64,000 nucleotides of DNA from Planctomycetaceae bacterium (GCA_020638995.1 JACKHM010000003.1:62001-126000); one strand, 5' to 3'; positions 30,248 to 40,550 are shown, counted from the stretch's first letter. Notes: generated from the letters alone by a model not told the origin. Numbers and translations are program-made.

Positions 30248-33200
30248 ATGACTACAGTCGAACGACAACTCGAAGAACAGTTCATCCAGAAACTGAAATC
30301 CCAGAAGTACGACTATCGACCCGATATTCGTGACCGGGACTCGTTGGAACGGAACTTCCGCGAGAAGTTCGAGGCGTTGAACCGGGTCACGCTGACAGAC
30401 GCCGAATTCCAGCGTTTATTGGAAGAAATCATCACGCCTGATGTCTACGCCAACGCTCGCGCACTTCGCGCGAAAGAGTCGTTCACACGCGACGACGGCA
30501 CCCCGCTGAACTACACGCTCGTCAACATCAAAGACTGGTGCAAGAACACGTTCGAGGTAATCAACCAGCTCCGCATCAACACCGACAACAGCCATCACCG
30601 TTACGACGTCATCCTGCTGACCAACGGCGTCCCGGTCGTTCAGGTCGAATTGAAGACGCTTGGTATCAGCCCACGCCGGGCGATGGAGCAGATCGTCGAA
30701 TACAAGAACGATCCCGGCAACGGCTACACAAGAACGCTGCTCTGCTTCGTGCAACTGTTCATCGTCAGCAATCGCACCGACACGTGGTACTTTGCAAACA
30801 ACAACGCAAGGCACTTCAGTTTCAACGCCGACGAACGATTTCTGCCCGTCTACCAGTTCGCAGCCGAAGACAACACGAAAATCACACACCTGGACGACTT
30901 CGCAGAGCGCTTTCTGGAAAAATGCACGCTTGCCCGCATGATCAGCCGCTACATGGTGCTGGTCGCGAGCGAGCAAAAGATGCTGATGATGCGTCCGTAC
31001 CAGATCTACGCGGTGAAAGCGATCGTCGACTGCATCCAGCGGAACTGCGGCAACGGTTACATCTGGCACACGACCGGAAGCGGTAAGACCCTGACCTCGT
31101 TCAAGGCGTCCACGCTGCTGAAAGATCGGGACGACATCCACAAATGCCTGTTCGTTGTGGACCGCAAAGACCTGGACCGGCAGACGCGCGAGGAATTCAA
31201 CAAGTTTCAGGAAGGCTGCGTTGAAGAGAACACCAACACGGCCACCCTGGTGCGTCGCCTGCTGTCGGACGACTACGCCGACAAAGTCATCGTCACCACC
31301 ATTCAGAAGCTCGGCCTCGCTCTCGACCAGAACAGCAAACGCAACCAGCAGCGACAGAAACACGGACGGGAATCCTATGCGGACATTCTCGATCCGCTGC
31401 GGGATAAACGAATGGTCCTGATTTTCGACGAATGCCACCGCTCGCAGTTTGGCGAGACGCATCAGACGATCAAGTCATTCTTCCCGAACTCGCAACTGTT
31501 CGGGTTCACCGGAACTCCGATCTTCGACAAAAACGCCTCCCAAAAGCAGGCCTCGCAAACGGACGGCGAAGAAGATCAAGCCAGCTGGAAGACCACACTG
31601 GATCTGTTCCAGCGCGAGCTGCACGCCTACACCATCACGCATGCCATCGAAGACCGGAACGTCCTGAAGTTTCATGTCGACTACTACAAACCCGACGGCG
31701 AGAAACCAAAACAAGGGCAAACGATAACCAAGAAAGCGGTCGTCGAAGCCATTCTCAAAAAACACGACGCCGCCACCGGCAATCGACGCTTCAACGCGGT
31801 GCTGGCCACCGCCTCCATCAACGACGCCATCGAATACGTCGAACTGTTCCGGCAACTGCAAACCGAACGCCAGCAGGCAGACCCCGATTTCGATCCGCTC
31901 AAGATCGCCTGCGTGTTCTCGCCGCCAGCTCAGGTCTTGGCGAAGGACTCGGACAGCAACAGCGCCAAGAATGCGGCCGACGTCCGGCAGCTTCAGGAAG
32001 ACCTGCCGCAGGAACAGGAAGACAACAAGGTCGACCCCGAGGGCAAAAAGAAAGCTCTCGAAGCCATTATCGCCGACTACAACCAGCGATATGGCACTAA
32101 CCATTCGATCAACGAATTCGATCTCTACTATCAGGACGTGCAACAGCGGATCAAGGATCAGCAGTTCCCCGAGTACGAATTGCCGGAGAAAGATCGCGGC
32201 AAGAAGATCGACATCACCATCGTCGTCGACATGCTGCTGACCGGCTTCGATTCCAAGTATCTCAACACGCTGTACGTCGATAAGAACCTGAAGTACCACG
32301 GGTTGATTCAGGCGTTCTCTCGCACCAATCGCGTGCTGAACGCCACCAAGCCGTACGGGCATATTCTGGACTTCCGCAATCAGCAGACCAGCGTCGACGA
32401 AGCCGTCGCCCTGTTCTCCGGAGCGAAATCGGAAGACGCGGCTCGCGAAATCTGGCTGGTCGACAAAGCCCCGAAGGTCATCGAAAAGCTGAGAACGGCC
32501 GTCAGCGATTTGAACGAGTTCATGCAGTCCCAGGGGCTCCAGTGCAAGCCGCAGGAAGTCTCCAACCTGAAAGGGGACGACGCCCGAGCCCAGTTCATCA
32601 ATCGCTTCAAGGAAGTGCAGCGGTTGCAGACGCAGTTGGATCAGTACACCGATCTGACCGACGAAGACAAACAGGCGATCGAGCAAATCCTGCCGGCGGA
32701 CGAGCACAAGGCGTTCCGCGGCGTCTATCTGGAAACGGCCCAGCGGCTGCGGGACGGGCGAGGAAAAACCGGCGGCGACACCAGCCCCGCCGTCGATCAG
32801 TTGGAATTCGAGTTCGTGTTGTTTGCCTCGGCGCTGATCGATTACGACTACATCATGAACCTGATCGCTCGGTTCTCCCAGCAGGCACCGGGCAAGCAGC
32901 AGATGAGCCGCGAGCAGTTGATCGGCCTGATCCAGTCCGACGCCAAGTTCATGGACGAACGGGAGGACATCAGCGAATACGTCCTTTCGCTGCAGGCGGG
33001 GCAGGGACTCAGCGCCGATGCCATCAAAGCCGGTTACCAGAAATTCAAGGACGAGCGGAACGCGCAGGAACTAGCCGACGTGGCGGCCCGGCACGGATTG
33101 ACGACCGAGCGGCTACAGAGTTTCGTCGACAGCATTTTGCAGCGCATGATTTTCGACGGCGAACGGCTGGTCGACCTGCTGGAACCGCTCGACCTCGGCT

Positions 33201-33310
33201 GGAAAGCCCGCACCCAGAAGGAACTGGCGTTGATGGCCGACCTCGTCCCGCTGCTGAAGAAGCGCGTCGCAGGGCGTGAAATTTCTGGCCTCAGCGCGTA
33301 CGAGGAATAA
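30248..33310 (+). CDS. hsdR: Type I restriction enzyme, R subunit
   Basis: A 1020-aa HsdR of the EcoR124-like type. The nuclease domain has Asp120 in 'HRYDVILL' and Glu134-x-Lys136 in 'VQVELK'. The translocase has Walker A Lys280 in 'TTGSGKT', the box 'DECH' at 394-397, the 'GFTGTP' motif and the later 'LLTGFDSKYL' and 'AFSRTNR' motifs. It cuts unmodified DNA after translocation, in complex with HsdM and HsdS. The gene is full length with no internal stop. It starts the plus-strand operon hsdR-hsdS-(remnant)-hsdM. Confidence 0.97.
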   Translation: MTTVERQLEEQFIQKLKSQKYDYRPDIRDRDSLERNFREKFEALNRVTLTDAEFQRLLEEIITPDVYANARALRAKESFTRDDGTPLNYTLVNIKDWCKNTFEVINQLRINTDNSHHRYDVILLTNGVPVVQVELKTLGISPRRAMEQIVEYKNDPGNGYTRTLLCFVQLFIVSNRTDTWYFANNNARHFSFNADERFLPVYQFAAEDNTKITHLDDFAERFLEKCTLARMISRYMVLVASEQKMLMMRPYQIYAVKAIVDCIQRNCGNGYIWHTTGSGKTLTSFKASTLLKDRDDIHKCLFVVDRKDLDRQTREEFNKFQEGCVEENTNTATLVRRLLSDDYADKVIVTTIQKLGLALDQNSKRNQQRQKHGRESYADILDPLRDKRMVLIFDECHRSQFGETHQTIKSFFPNSQLFGFTGTPIFDKNASQKQASQTDGEEDQASWKTTLDLFQRELHAYTITHAIEDRNVLKFHVDYYKPDGEKPKQGQTITKKAVVEAILKKHDAATGNRRFNAVLATASINDAIEYVELFRQLQTERQQADPDFDPLKIACVFSPPAQVLAKDSDSNSAKNAADVRQLQEDLPQEQEDNKVDPEGKKKALEAIIADYNQRYGTNHSINEFDLYYQDVQQRIKDQQFPEYELPEKDRGKKIDITIVVDMLLTGFDSKYLNTLYVDKNLKYHGLIQAFSRTNRVLNATKPYGHILDFRNQQTSVDEAVALFSGAKSEDAAREIWLVDKAPKVIEKLRTAVSDLNEFMQSQGLQCKPQEVSNLKGDDARAQFINRFKEVQRLQTQLDQYTDLTDEDKQAIEQILPADEHKAFRGVYLETAQRLRDGRGKTGGDTSPAVDQLEFEFVLFASALIDYDYIMNLIARFSQQAPGKQQMSREQLIGLIQSDAKFMDEREDISEYVLSLQAGQGLSADAIKAGYQKFKDERNAQELADVAARHGLTTERLQSFVDSILQRMIFDGERLVDLLEPLDLGWKARTQKELALMADLVPLLKKRVAGREISGLSAYEE

Positions 33311-33314
33311 GCCG

Positions 33315-34619
33315 ATGGCAGGGAAGTCAAAACAAGACAACAAACGCGAGTTGAAACCGAAGCTGCGGTTTCCAGAGTTTCGTGACGCAGGCGACTGGGA
33401 CTCGCAGCCACTTGGAAACGCCGCGACTATTCACAAAGGCAAAGGAGTTTCCAAAGCGGACTTGGCAGACGACGGCGTTCAACATTGTATCCGATATGGC
33501 GAACTCTACACCCGTTACGGCGAAGTCATCAATGAGGTGTTATCTCGCACAAACGTCCCCGCCGACGAACTCGTGCTCAGCAGAAAGCACGATGTGATCA
33601 TCCCGGCTTCCGGTGAAACAAAAGCAGACATCGCAACAGCCGCTTGCGTGATGTTGGACGACGTAGCATTGGGTAGCGATCTCAACATTGTTCGATCCGA
33701 ATTACATGGGCCATTCTTTAGCTACTACCTCAACGGCTCGAAACGTTTCGACATTGCCAAGGTTGCCCAAGGTGACACGGTTGCCCACCTATATCCGGGG
33801 CAATTAGAGAAGATTGAAATCTCGTACCCATCCCTCGCCGAGCAAACCAAGATTGCGGGTTGCCTGAGTTCACTGGACGAGTTGATCGCGGCGGAGAGCC
33901 GGAAGCTGGAGACGCTGCAGGCCCACAAAAAAGGACTGATGCAACAACTCTTCCCCCAAGAAGGCGAAACCGTCCCCCGCCTCCGCTTCCCCGAATTCAA
34001 AGGTGCCGGAGAGTGGAAACAGATCGCCTTTTGGGAACTTGGCTTTGATGTCAGCGACGGAAACTATTCTTCCAAGTATCCAACCCAGTCGGATTTTGCA
34101 GAAGCTGGAGTTCCATTCTTGCGGGCAAACAATTTGAGATTTGGGACATTGTCTGATGAAGACATGCGATTTATCTCAATCGAACAACACAAGGAATTGA
34201 CAAAAGGGCACCTTAAGAAGGGCGACCTCATTATCTCAACGCGCGGTCAGCTTGGAATAGTCGCCCTTGTCCCAGATCGCCATGTCGGCTCAAACATCAA
34301 CGCACAACTTGTCCGTATCAACGCGGATGGCAAGATGGTGAATACGTTCCTGTTTCAGCTTCTGGTTTATTCTCGCACTATCGGCTTGTTTGACAGCCTC
34401 TCAACCGGAACCGCATTGAAACAGTTGCCAATCGGCAAGCTGAATCAACTGCGTCTTAAGTTTCCCGAAACACGAAATGAGCAGCAAACAATTGCCGACT
34501 GCTTATCCGCGATTGACGAGTTGATCACTACACAATCTCAAAAAAACGACGTACTCAAGACTCACAAAAAAGGCCTCATGCAACAGCTCTTCCCGTCGCT
34601 GGAGGACGCCCACGCATGA
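33315..34619 (+). CDS. hsdS: Type I restriction enzyme, specificity subunit
   Basis: A 434-aa HsdS. It has two target-recognition domains of similar layout (about residues 15-195 and 225-415), each ending in the conserved helix with 'HKKGLMQQLFP'. The first copy is followed by the spacer 'QEGETVPRLRFPEFKGAGEW', which mirrors the N-terminal 'PKLRFPEFRDAGDW'. This internal duplication is the family's normal design, each half reading one half of a split target. The ATG at 33315 lies 4 bases after the hsdR stop. The target sequence cannot be read from the protein by eye. Confidence 0.95.
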   Translation: MAGKSKQDNKRELKPKLRFPEFRDAGDWDSQPLGNAATIHKGKGVSKADLADDGVQHCIRYGELYTRYGEVINEVLSRTNVPADELVLSRKHDVIIPASGETKADIATAACVMLDDVALGSDLNIVRSELHGPFFSYYLNGSKRFDIAKVAQGDTVAHLYPGQLEKIEISYPSLAEQTKIAGCLSSLDELIAAESRKLETLQAHKKGLMQQLFPQEGETVPRLRFPEFKGAGEWKQIAFWELGFDVSDGNYSSKYPTQSDFAEAGVPFLRANNLRFGTLSDEDMRFISIEQHKELTKGHLKKGDLIISTRGQLGIVALVPDRHVGSNINAQLVRINADGKMVNTFLFQLLVYSRTIGLFDSLSTGTALKQLPIGKLNQLRLKFPETRNEQQTIADCLSAIDELITTQSQKNDVLKTHKKGLMQQLFPSLEDAHA

Positions 34620-34735
34620 GCGACGCACCCAGGATTCGCGAATTCGACTCGCTGGAAAAACTGGTCGATTGCCTCCGCGACGACTTCGTCAGCGGCCATC
34701 AGGACTTCCTGCTGATCTACGCCTACAACGGCTGA
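34616..34735 (+). pseudogene. Truncated N-terminus of an R-M-associated AAA ATPase
   Basis: A 39-codon frame starts inside the hsdS stop (ATGA overlap) and reads 'IREFDSLEKLVDCLRDDF' then 'FLLIYAYNG', where it stops. The family of ATPases often encoded between hsdS and hsdM has this N-terminus and continues directly into the P-loop 'GTGKTRLS'. Here the frame stops at that glycine, and hsdM begins 12 bases later. I infer that the body of the gene, including the whole P-loop, has been deleted. The tight overlap with hsdS shows it was once part of the operon. Confidence 0.65.
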
Positions 34736-34747
34736 GAATGTTTAACT

Positions 34748-36355
34748 ATGACTGACAACGACCAAAAACAACTGGGCAAGACGCTCTGGAACATCGCGGA
34801 TCAATTACGCGGGGCGATGAACGCGGACGACTTCCGCGATTACATGCTGTCGTTTCTGTTCTTGCGGTATCTGTCCGACAACTACGAAGCCGCTGCGCAG
34901 AAGGAACTGGGCAAGGATTATCCCAAGGTCAATGGCGACGACCGCACCGTGCCGCTGGCGATCTGGTACGAGCAGAATCCCAATGACGTGCCGGCATTTG
35001 AAAAGCAGATGCGCCGCAAGGTGCATTACGTCATTCAGCCAAACTTCCTCTGGAACAGCATCGCCAACCTGGCCCGCACGCAAGACGGCGAACTGCTGCA
35101 TACGCTGCAAGCCGGATTCAAGCACGTCGAAGAGGAATCGTTTGAAAGTACGTTCCAGGGACTGTTCTCGGAAATCAATCTGGCGTCGGACAAGCTGGGC
35201 AGAAAGTACGAAGACCGCAACGCGAAGCTTTGCACGATCATCTCCAAGATCGCGGAAGGGCTGTCCGAGTTCTCCAAGGACATCGACGCTTTGGGCGATG
35301 CCTACGAATACCTGATCGGGCAGTTCGCCGCTGGTTCGGGAAAGAAGGCAGGCGAGTTCTACACGCCGCAACAGATCTCCAGCATTCTTTCCGCCATCGT
35401 AACGCTCGACAGCCAGGAACCCAAAACCGGACAGAAGGAACGACTGGAAAAGATACTCGACTTTGCCTGCGGATCGGGCTCCCTGTTGCTCAATATTCGT
35501 CATCGCATGGGAGCAAACGGGATCGGCAAAATCTACGGTCAGGAAAAGAACATCACTACCTACAACCTGGCCCGCATGAACATGCTGCTGCACGGCGTGA
35601 AGGATTCCGAATTCGAGATCTATCACGGCGACACGCTGACCAACGACTGGGACATGCTGCGCGAAACGAATCCGGCCAAGATGCCGAAGTTCGACGCCGT
35701 CGTTGCCAATCCGCCGTTCAGCTACCGCTGGTCACCCACCGAGGCCCTGGGCGAGGATGTTCGCTTCAAGAACTACGGGCTGGCTCCAAAGTCGGCCGCT
35801 GACTTTGCCTTTCTGCTGCACGGTTTCCACTTCCTGAAGGACGAAGGCGTGATGGCTATCGTCCTGCCGCACGGCGTTCTGTTCCGAGGTGGCGCGGAAG
35901 CGAAGATCCGCAAGAAGCTGCTCGACGACGGTCATATCGACACGGTCATCGGGCTGCCCGCCAATTTGTTCTACTCGACCGGCATTCCCGTCTGTATTCT
36001 GGTTTTGAAGCGTTGCAAGAAACCCGACGACGTCCTATTCATCAACGCCAGCGAACACTTCGAGAAGGGCAAACGCCAGAACCAACTGACCGAGGAGCAC
36101 ATCGAGAAGATCATCGAGACCTACCGACTGCGAGACGAGGAAGAACGCTATTCACGTCGAGTCGAAATGGGAGAGATTGTCAGCAACGACTACAACCTGA
36201 ACATCTCCCGCTACGTCAGCACCGCGATCGCCGAACCCGTGATCGACCTCGCGGCAACTCATGAGGATCTCGTCAGCATTGACGAAGCGATTCGGGAAGC
36301 GACAGAAAAGCATAACGGCTTCTTGCAAGAGCTGGGCTTACCGCCGCTGCCATAA
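34748..36355 (+). CDS. hsdM: Type I restriction enzyme, M subunit (adenine methyltransferase)
   Basis: A 535-aa HsdM. It has the N-terminal helical domain (GKTLWNIADQLRGAMNADDF), the SAM-binding motif 'DFACGSGSLL' near residue 240 and the catalytic 'NPPF' at 321-324 in 'VANPPFSYRW'. It methylates adenine at the HsdS-defined target and protects host DNA. Length is normal. Its 3' end runs almost directly into a minus-strand remnant of a helix-turn-helix gene (36374-36585), which suggests a later insertion adjoining the operon. Confidence 0.97.
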   Translation: MTDNDQKQLGKTLWNIADQLRGAMNADDFRDYMLSFLFLRYLSDNYEAAAQKELGKDYPKVNGDDRTVPLAIWYEQNPNDVPAFEKQMRRKVHYVIQPNFLWNSIANLARTQDGELLHTLQAGFKHVEEESFESTFQGLFSEINLASDKLGRKYEDRNAKLCTIISKIAEGLSEFSKDIDALGDAYEYLIGQFAAGSGKKAGEFYTPQQISSILSAIVTLDSQEPKTGQKERLEKILDFACGSGSLLLNIRHRMGANGIGKIYGQEKNITTYNLARMNMLLHGVKDSEFEIYHGDTLTNDWDMLRETNPAKMPKFDAVVANPPFSYRWSPTEALGEDVRFKNYGLAPKSAADFAFLLHGFHFLKDEGVMAIVLPHGVLFRGGAEAKIRKKLLDDGHIDTVIGLPANLFYSTGIPVCILVLKRCKKPDDVLFINASEHFEKGKRQNQLTEEHIEKIIETYRLRDEEERYSRRVEMGEIVSNDYNLNISRYVSTAIAEPVIDLAATHEDLVSIDEAIREATEKHNGFLQELGLPPLP

Positions 36356-36373
36356 CCCTTCGATGCCTGAGCC

Positions 36374-36585
36374 GCCACCGCGTCTCGCCCACGCTCCGTC
36401 ACCGGCAAGAACAGAATCTGCTCCTGCAGATCGGGCGCGAGGCAAAGTAAGTTCATGATCTGGGTCAGGCGAGCACGGGTCACGTGCCCGAGCCGGGCCA
36501 GTTCCGCCTGATCGGTCACCTCGCCGTCAAAAATCAACTGATCACGCCGGATCGCCAGGGCCATGAGCCGCGAAACACGTGGCAC
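36374..36585 (-). pseudogene. Remnant of the recombinase-associated helix-turn-helix gene
   Basis: The minus strand here encodes 'RDQLIFDGEVTDQAELARLG' and 'ARLTQIMNLLCLAPDLQEQILF', a close relative of the intact gene at 40551-40949. DNA identity is roughly three quarters over about 210 bases, in the same orientation. Both ends are lost: an in-frame stop lies directly upstream, and the 3' side runs into the end of hsdM. It is probably the left-over edge of an earlier integrative element. Confidence 0.7.
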
Positions 36586-36977
36586 GTTTCACACGGGAAC
36601 GGACGCTAACGATTCGCATGCCGTCAAAGACTTCGACGGCTTCGGCCGATGTGACCGAAGCGAGCTAGTTTTCGTCTAGGGAGCCCTTCCGCTTTTGCTA
36701 AGCGGAGAGGTCGCGGCCTATTACCCAGGGGATTGCCCACGAGAGTACTCAGACGGCGTGATCCACCCGAATCTGAAGGCGGCTTGGTCTACCTGACCCG
36801 CAAATATTCCACGACACCCTTTGCCGCAGCATTTCTGTACGCAGTTGCCTTTGGAGGCGAAGTGATGGTGGCGAATTTGAATCTGTAAATTCCGATGTCT
36901 TGAACTCCGATGTATCTTCAAGTGACGCCACGAAGGATCCCTGGTAGACTGAGTTTGTAATGGAGTTCCTGCGATAC
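36586..36977. other. Gene-free stretch upstream of the IetAS-like pair
   Basis: I see no supported gene. There is a hairpin CCGCTT-TTGC-TAAGCGG near 36690, and a small repeat, TCCGATGT, that occurs twice between 36890 and 36915. This stretch presumably contains the promoter of the AAA ATPase gene. No clear -35/-10 pair stands out. Confidence 0.35.
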
Positions 36978-37976
36978 ATGACCAGTTCACAACAAGTCAG
37001 AGCCTTACTGAAGAGTCACCTGTCCGGTGATGACGAACACTTCGTTTCCGTCGCTCTGCAAATCGCCGCCTCCGCAGCACGCAGCGGCGACGGAAAAATG
37101 GCGAAAGAACTGCGTGATCTGGCCGACCGCATCAAAGCACAGATACAAAGCGGCGGCCTTCCCAAAGCCTTTCCTATCACAAAGCCAAGCGGAGAGCTGG
37201 CAGGACTTCTCAGCGTCAGCTATCCGCAGACTCGCCTTTCCGAAATGGTGCTGTCGTGCGACACTCGCGAGCTGCTCGAAAACGTCAAACATGAATACCG
37301 AGCCGCCGACAAGCTGCAGCATCACGGTCTCTCGCCTCGCCGTAAATTACTGCTCGTCGGTCCACCGGGGTGCGGAAAAACCATGACAGCATCAGTACTG
37401 GCCGGTGAGCTGAAGCTGCCTCTGTTTAATGTTCAGTTGCATGGACTTATCACAAAGTACATGGGCGAAACCGCCGCGAAGTTGCATCTCATTTTTCAGG
37501 CTATGACGGACACCCGTGGTGTCTACTTTTTCGACGAGTTCGATGCCATCGGTGCCGAACGTGGAGCAAGAAACGACGTCGGCGAAATTCGCCGCGTTCT
37601 CAATTCGTTTTTACAGTTCCTGGAACAGGACGAATCAGACGGCCTGATCCTGGCAGCGACCAACCATATCATGATGCTCGACGATGCCTTGTTCCGTCGT
37701 TTCGATGACGTGATTCAGTACTTGCTGCCCACAGAATCTCAATTTAAACAATTGGTGCAAAACCGACTCTCACGATTTCTCGGGAAACGCACTGGCTGGA
37801 AGACTCTGTGGAAGACCGCCAACGGCCTCAGTCACGCCGAAATCTGCCGAGCATGCGACGATGCCGCTAAAACGCACGTTCTTCAGGACACGGAATCTAT
37901 CGGGACGTCAGCCTTGAATTCGGCCTTTCAACACCGTCGAAAGAAACTTGAGCTGAAAGCGGCATCACGGAAATAA
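36978..37976 (+). CDS. ietA: AAA ATPase, IetA-like defence protein
   Basis: A 332-aa AAA ATPase. Walker A is 'GPPGCGKTMTA' (about 129-139), Walker B 'VYFFDEFDAIG', sensor 'LILAATNH', with the arginine-finger helix 'ALFRRFDDVI'. The N-terminal 90 residues are a helical domain (QVRALLKSHLSGDD). I prefer the ATG at 36978, since GGAG (36963-36966) precedes it; an ATG six codons upstream has no ribosome site. With the subtilase gene 9 bases downstream it matches the IetAS pair, first described as a plasmid incompatibility locus and later listed as an anti-phage system. Confidence 0.88.
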   Translation: MTSSQQVRALLKSHLSGDDEHFVSVALQIAASAARSGDGKMAKELRDLADRIKAQIQSGGLPKAFPITKPSGELAGLLSVSYPQTRLSEMVLSCDTRELLENVKHEYRAADKLQHHGLSPRRKLLLVGPPGCGKTMTASVLAGELKLPLFNVQLHGLITKYMGETAAKLHLIFQAMTDTRGVYFFDEFDAIGAERGARNDVGEIRRVLNSFLQFLEQDESDGLILAATNHIMMLDDALFRRFDDVIQYLLPTESQFKQLVQNRLSRFLGKRTGWKTLWKTANGLSHAEICRACDDAAKTHVLQDTESIGTSALNSAFQHRRKKLELKAASRK

Positions 37977-37985
37977 GAGCTTCGC

Positions 37986-40433
37986 ATGGACCGTCCTCAT
38001 CTCTTTCCCGGCAAGACCGGACAAAATAAAGACTACGTTTATCCTGGTCGGGGCGGAGAGCCAACGCTGAGGCTGCCGGAAGGCGTCTCCCGTGTCCAAC
38101 ATGGACAACGGTTGAAAAGCGAGGTTGAAGGCGGCGTCAGAGAGTCAACGAACTCTTCTCCGGCTGCGGCCAAGGCCAAAGGAACGGTTCTTCTGTTCGA
38201 AAGCAATGAAGGACTGAAACTTGCTCTGAAGAGTCTCGAACGTCGTCCAAGCGGCATTGAGCTATTGAACTCCCGAGTGATTGACGATGTCATGACCGCA
38301 ACCGTCTTTATTCCGGAGGGTAAAGAGAGCATCTTTCTGAATGCATTCGAACGGTACTGTTACGAAGACGACACGCGAACTGGAAAACCCAAGGCAAAGA
38401 AGCTCGCTGAAAGCATCAATCGAATTCGCCTCGCGACGATCAGGTCATTCTGGACTGACAATCACGATATACCTGCGGATTCGGATGTTCGAGATTTTGA
38501 AGTCTGGATTCGCCGAAGCGGCGATGGTCGCGACGCAGACGTTGCCGACTTCAAGTCGCGTGCCGATCGTGCCGGAATTGCCGCAACTCACCGCAACATT
38601 GTTTTTCCGGAGCGAATCATCCTGCTCGCGAAGACTTCGCTCCAACAACTTACTCAGGTTGAGGGATTGTTCGACATCCTTGCTGAGCTTCGACTCGCCC
38701 GAATTGCGATCAGCGAATTCCTAAATCTCGCACCCAGAGACCAGACCGAATTCATCAACGAACTCCGCGATCGAACCACGGCACCGCCAGATACCGCACC
38801 ATCGGTGTGCCATCTCGACACTGGCATTCAGGCGGGGCATCCGCTGCTGGAAGTTGCCATTGACACTCAACATGTCCTTCATGTGCTGCCTCACCCAACC
38901 GGTGCGGACGTTGATGGGCACGGAACAGAAATGGCCGGACTTGCGTTGTACGGCTGCCTGAATGAACAACTTAATTTGTCTGATCCTGTCGTACTTGGTC
39001 ATCGCCTTGAATCGGTGAAGATATTTTCACGGCTGAGAGCCAACGATCCAGATCTGTACGGCGAGATTACGTCGCAGGCGATGTCCATGATTGAAATCGC
39101 GGTGACCAGAGTCCAGCGGGCGTTCTGCCTGACCGTGACGTCAGTAGACGGTCGCGACGAGGGACTTCCGTCCTCATGGTCGGCTGCATTGGATGGGCTC
39201 TGTGTCGGTGCAGAATCGGAAGACGCTCCCCGAAGATTGGTTTGTGTGTCTGCTGGAAACATCGAACCGTTGAACGAGCGAAGAGAGTATCCCGCCGTGA
39301 ATGCTCTTCGGCCGGTCAAAGATCCAAATCAAGCGTGGAATGCAATCAGCGTTGGAGCCATGACGCAGAAAACGACAATCTATGACCCGGTGGTTCAACA
39401 TTGGAAGACAATTGCGGCCGCTGACAGCCTGAGTCCTTCGAGTCGAACATCGACCGTGTGGAAAAACACGTGGCCGTTCAAGCCAGACATCGTCATGGAA
39501 GGCGGCAACAACGCGATCAACCCGGCCAATGGTAAGGCAGACTTCCTGGACGACCTTTCTCTTTTGACGACACGAATGGCAAATGGAGAGGCTCAGTTAA
39601 CGACAACCGGCGACACGAGTGCGGCCACAGCACTTGCTTCGCGTTACGCAGCGCTAATTTGGAGTCAATACCCGGCACTGTGGCCAGAAACAGTGCGTGC
39701 ATTGTTGATCCATTCTGCTCGATGGACCGACAAGATGATGGAAGAGTATCCAGATAGGAAAGTCGCACGATTACGAACATATGGTTACGGCGTCCCTGAC
39801 CTCGGAAAGGCTCTGTCCAGCGTTGGCAATGCTGCAACCATGGTGGTTGAAGAGGCTCTTCGACCGTTTCATAAGGTTGGAACCGAAATCAAGACAAAGC
39901 ATATGCACCTTCACGAACTTCCATGGCCCAATTCCGTGTTGGCACAGCTCTTCGATGCCGACGTGAGCATGCGTGTCACATTGTCTTACTTCATTGAACC
40001 GAATCCCGGTGAACGAGGCTGGACTCGCAAGCATCGATATCGATCGCATGGGTTGAGATTCGACGTGAAACGACCGGGCGAATCTATGACCGAGTTTCAA
40101 GCACGAATCAGTGCCGACGCTCAGGATGATGACGACGATGACACGTCACACGCAGATGAACAGGAATGGGAATTGGGAAGTTGGTACCGCAACAAAGGCT
40201 CGATTCATTCCGATACGTGGACAGGAACAGCTGCGGACCTCGCAAGTTCCGGTGTCTTGGCGGTCTATCCCGTTTCCGGGTGGTGGAAAGAACGAAAACA
40301 CCTCAACGGCTGGGAAAAGGATGCCCGGTATTCCCTGATCATTTCGCTGGAGACAGCCAGCGAAGAGGCAGATTTCTACACGGAAATCGAGCAGAAGATT
40401 AAGCCTGTCATTGAGACCGAGATCGAAATGTAG
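37986..40433 (+). CDS. ietS: Subtilisin-like serine protease, IetS-like defence protein
   Basis: An 815-aa S8-family peptidase. The catalytic triad is Asp278 ('VCHLDTGI'), His312 ('DGHGTEMAG') and Ser545 ('GDTSAATALA'). An N-terminal domain of about 250 residues precedes the protease core, and the C-terminal part (about 650-815) holds beta-rich sequence with an acidic stretch (AQDDDDDDTSHAD). No signal peptide, so it is cytoplasmic. It sits 9 bases behind the AAA ATPase gene. In IetAS the ATPase probably feeds or triggers the protease when a phage or plasmid is sensed; the trigger is unknown. All three triad residues are intact. Confidence 0.9.
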   Translation: MDRPHLFPGKTGQNKDYVYPGRGGEPTLRLPEGVSRVQHGQRLKSEVEGGVRESTNSSPAAAKAKGTVLLFESNEGLKLALKSLERRPSGIELLNSRVIDDVMTATVFIPEGKESIFLNAFERYCYEDDTRTGKPKAKKLAESINRIRLATIRSFWTDNHDIPADSDVRDFEVWIRRSGDGRDADVADFKSRADRAGIAATHRNIVFPERIILLAKTSLQQLTQVEGLFDILAELRLARIAISEFLNLAPRDQTEFINELRDRTTAPPDTAPSVCHLDTGIQAGHPLLEVAIDTQHVLHVLPHPTGADVDGHGTEMAGLALYGCLNEQLNLSDPVVLGHRLESVKIFSRLRANDPDLYGEITSQAMSMIEIAVTRVQRAFCLTVTSVDGRDEGLPSSWSAALDGLCVGAESEDAPRRLVCVSAGNIEPLNERREYPAVNALRPVKDPNQAWNAISVGAMTQKTTIYDPVVQHWKTIAAADSLSPSSRTSTVWKNTWPFKPDIVMEGGNNAINPANGKADFLDDLSLLTTRMANGEAQLTTTGDTSAATALASRYAALIWSQYPALWPETVRALLIHSARWTDKMMEEYPDRKVARLRTYGYGVPDLGKALSSVGNAATMVVEEALRPFHKVGTEIKTKHMHLHELPWPNSVLAQLFDADVSMRVTLSYFIEPNPGERGWTRKHRYRSHGLRFDVKRPGESMTEFQARISADAQDDDDDDTSHADEQEWELGSWYRNKGSIHSDTWTGTAADLASSGVLAVYPVSGWWKERKHLNGWEKDARYSLIISLETASEEADFYTEIEQKIKPVIETEIEM

Positions 40434-40550
40434 AGGACAGTTTCATCCACGTGGTACGTGTAGCCGAGAGCCTCCGGTGTTCCGCCCGATCTTCCATTGA
40501 ACACTATACTCTGCACTCTGCGTCCGCCTCGATCCGACACTTCGACGCGA

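Noticed and set aside
30416..31462. A 348-aa minus-strand open frame
   Set aside because: Also antisense to hsdR; no family features and no ribosome site.
31475..32707. A 410-aa minus-strand open frame inside hsdR
   Set aside because: It is antisense to a full-length, intact HsdR with all motifs, and has no recognisable domain.
34805..35626. A 273-aa minus-strand open frame
   Set aside because: Antisense to hsdM; low-complexity Leu/Val/Asp-rich translation without motifs.
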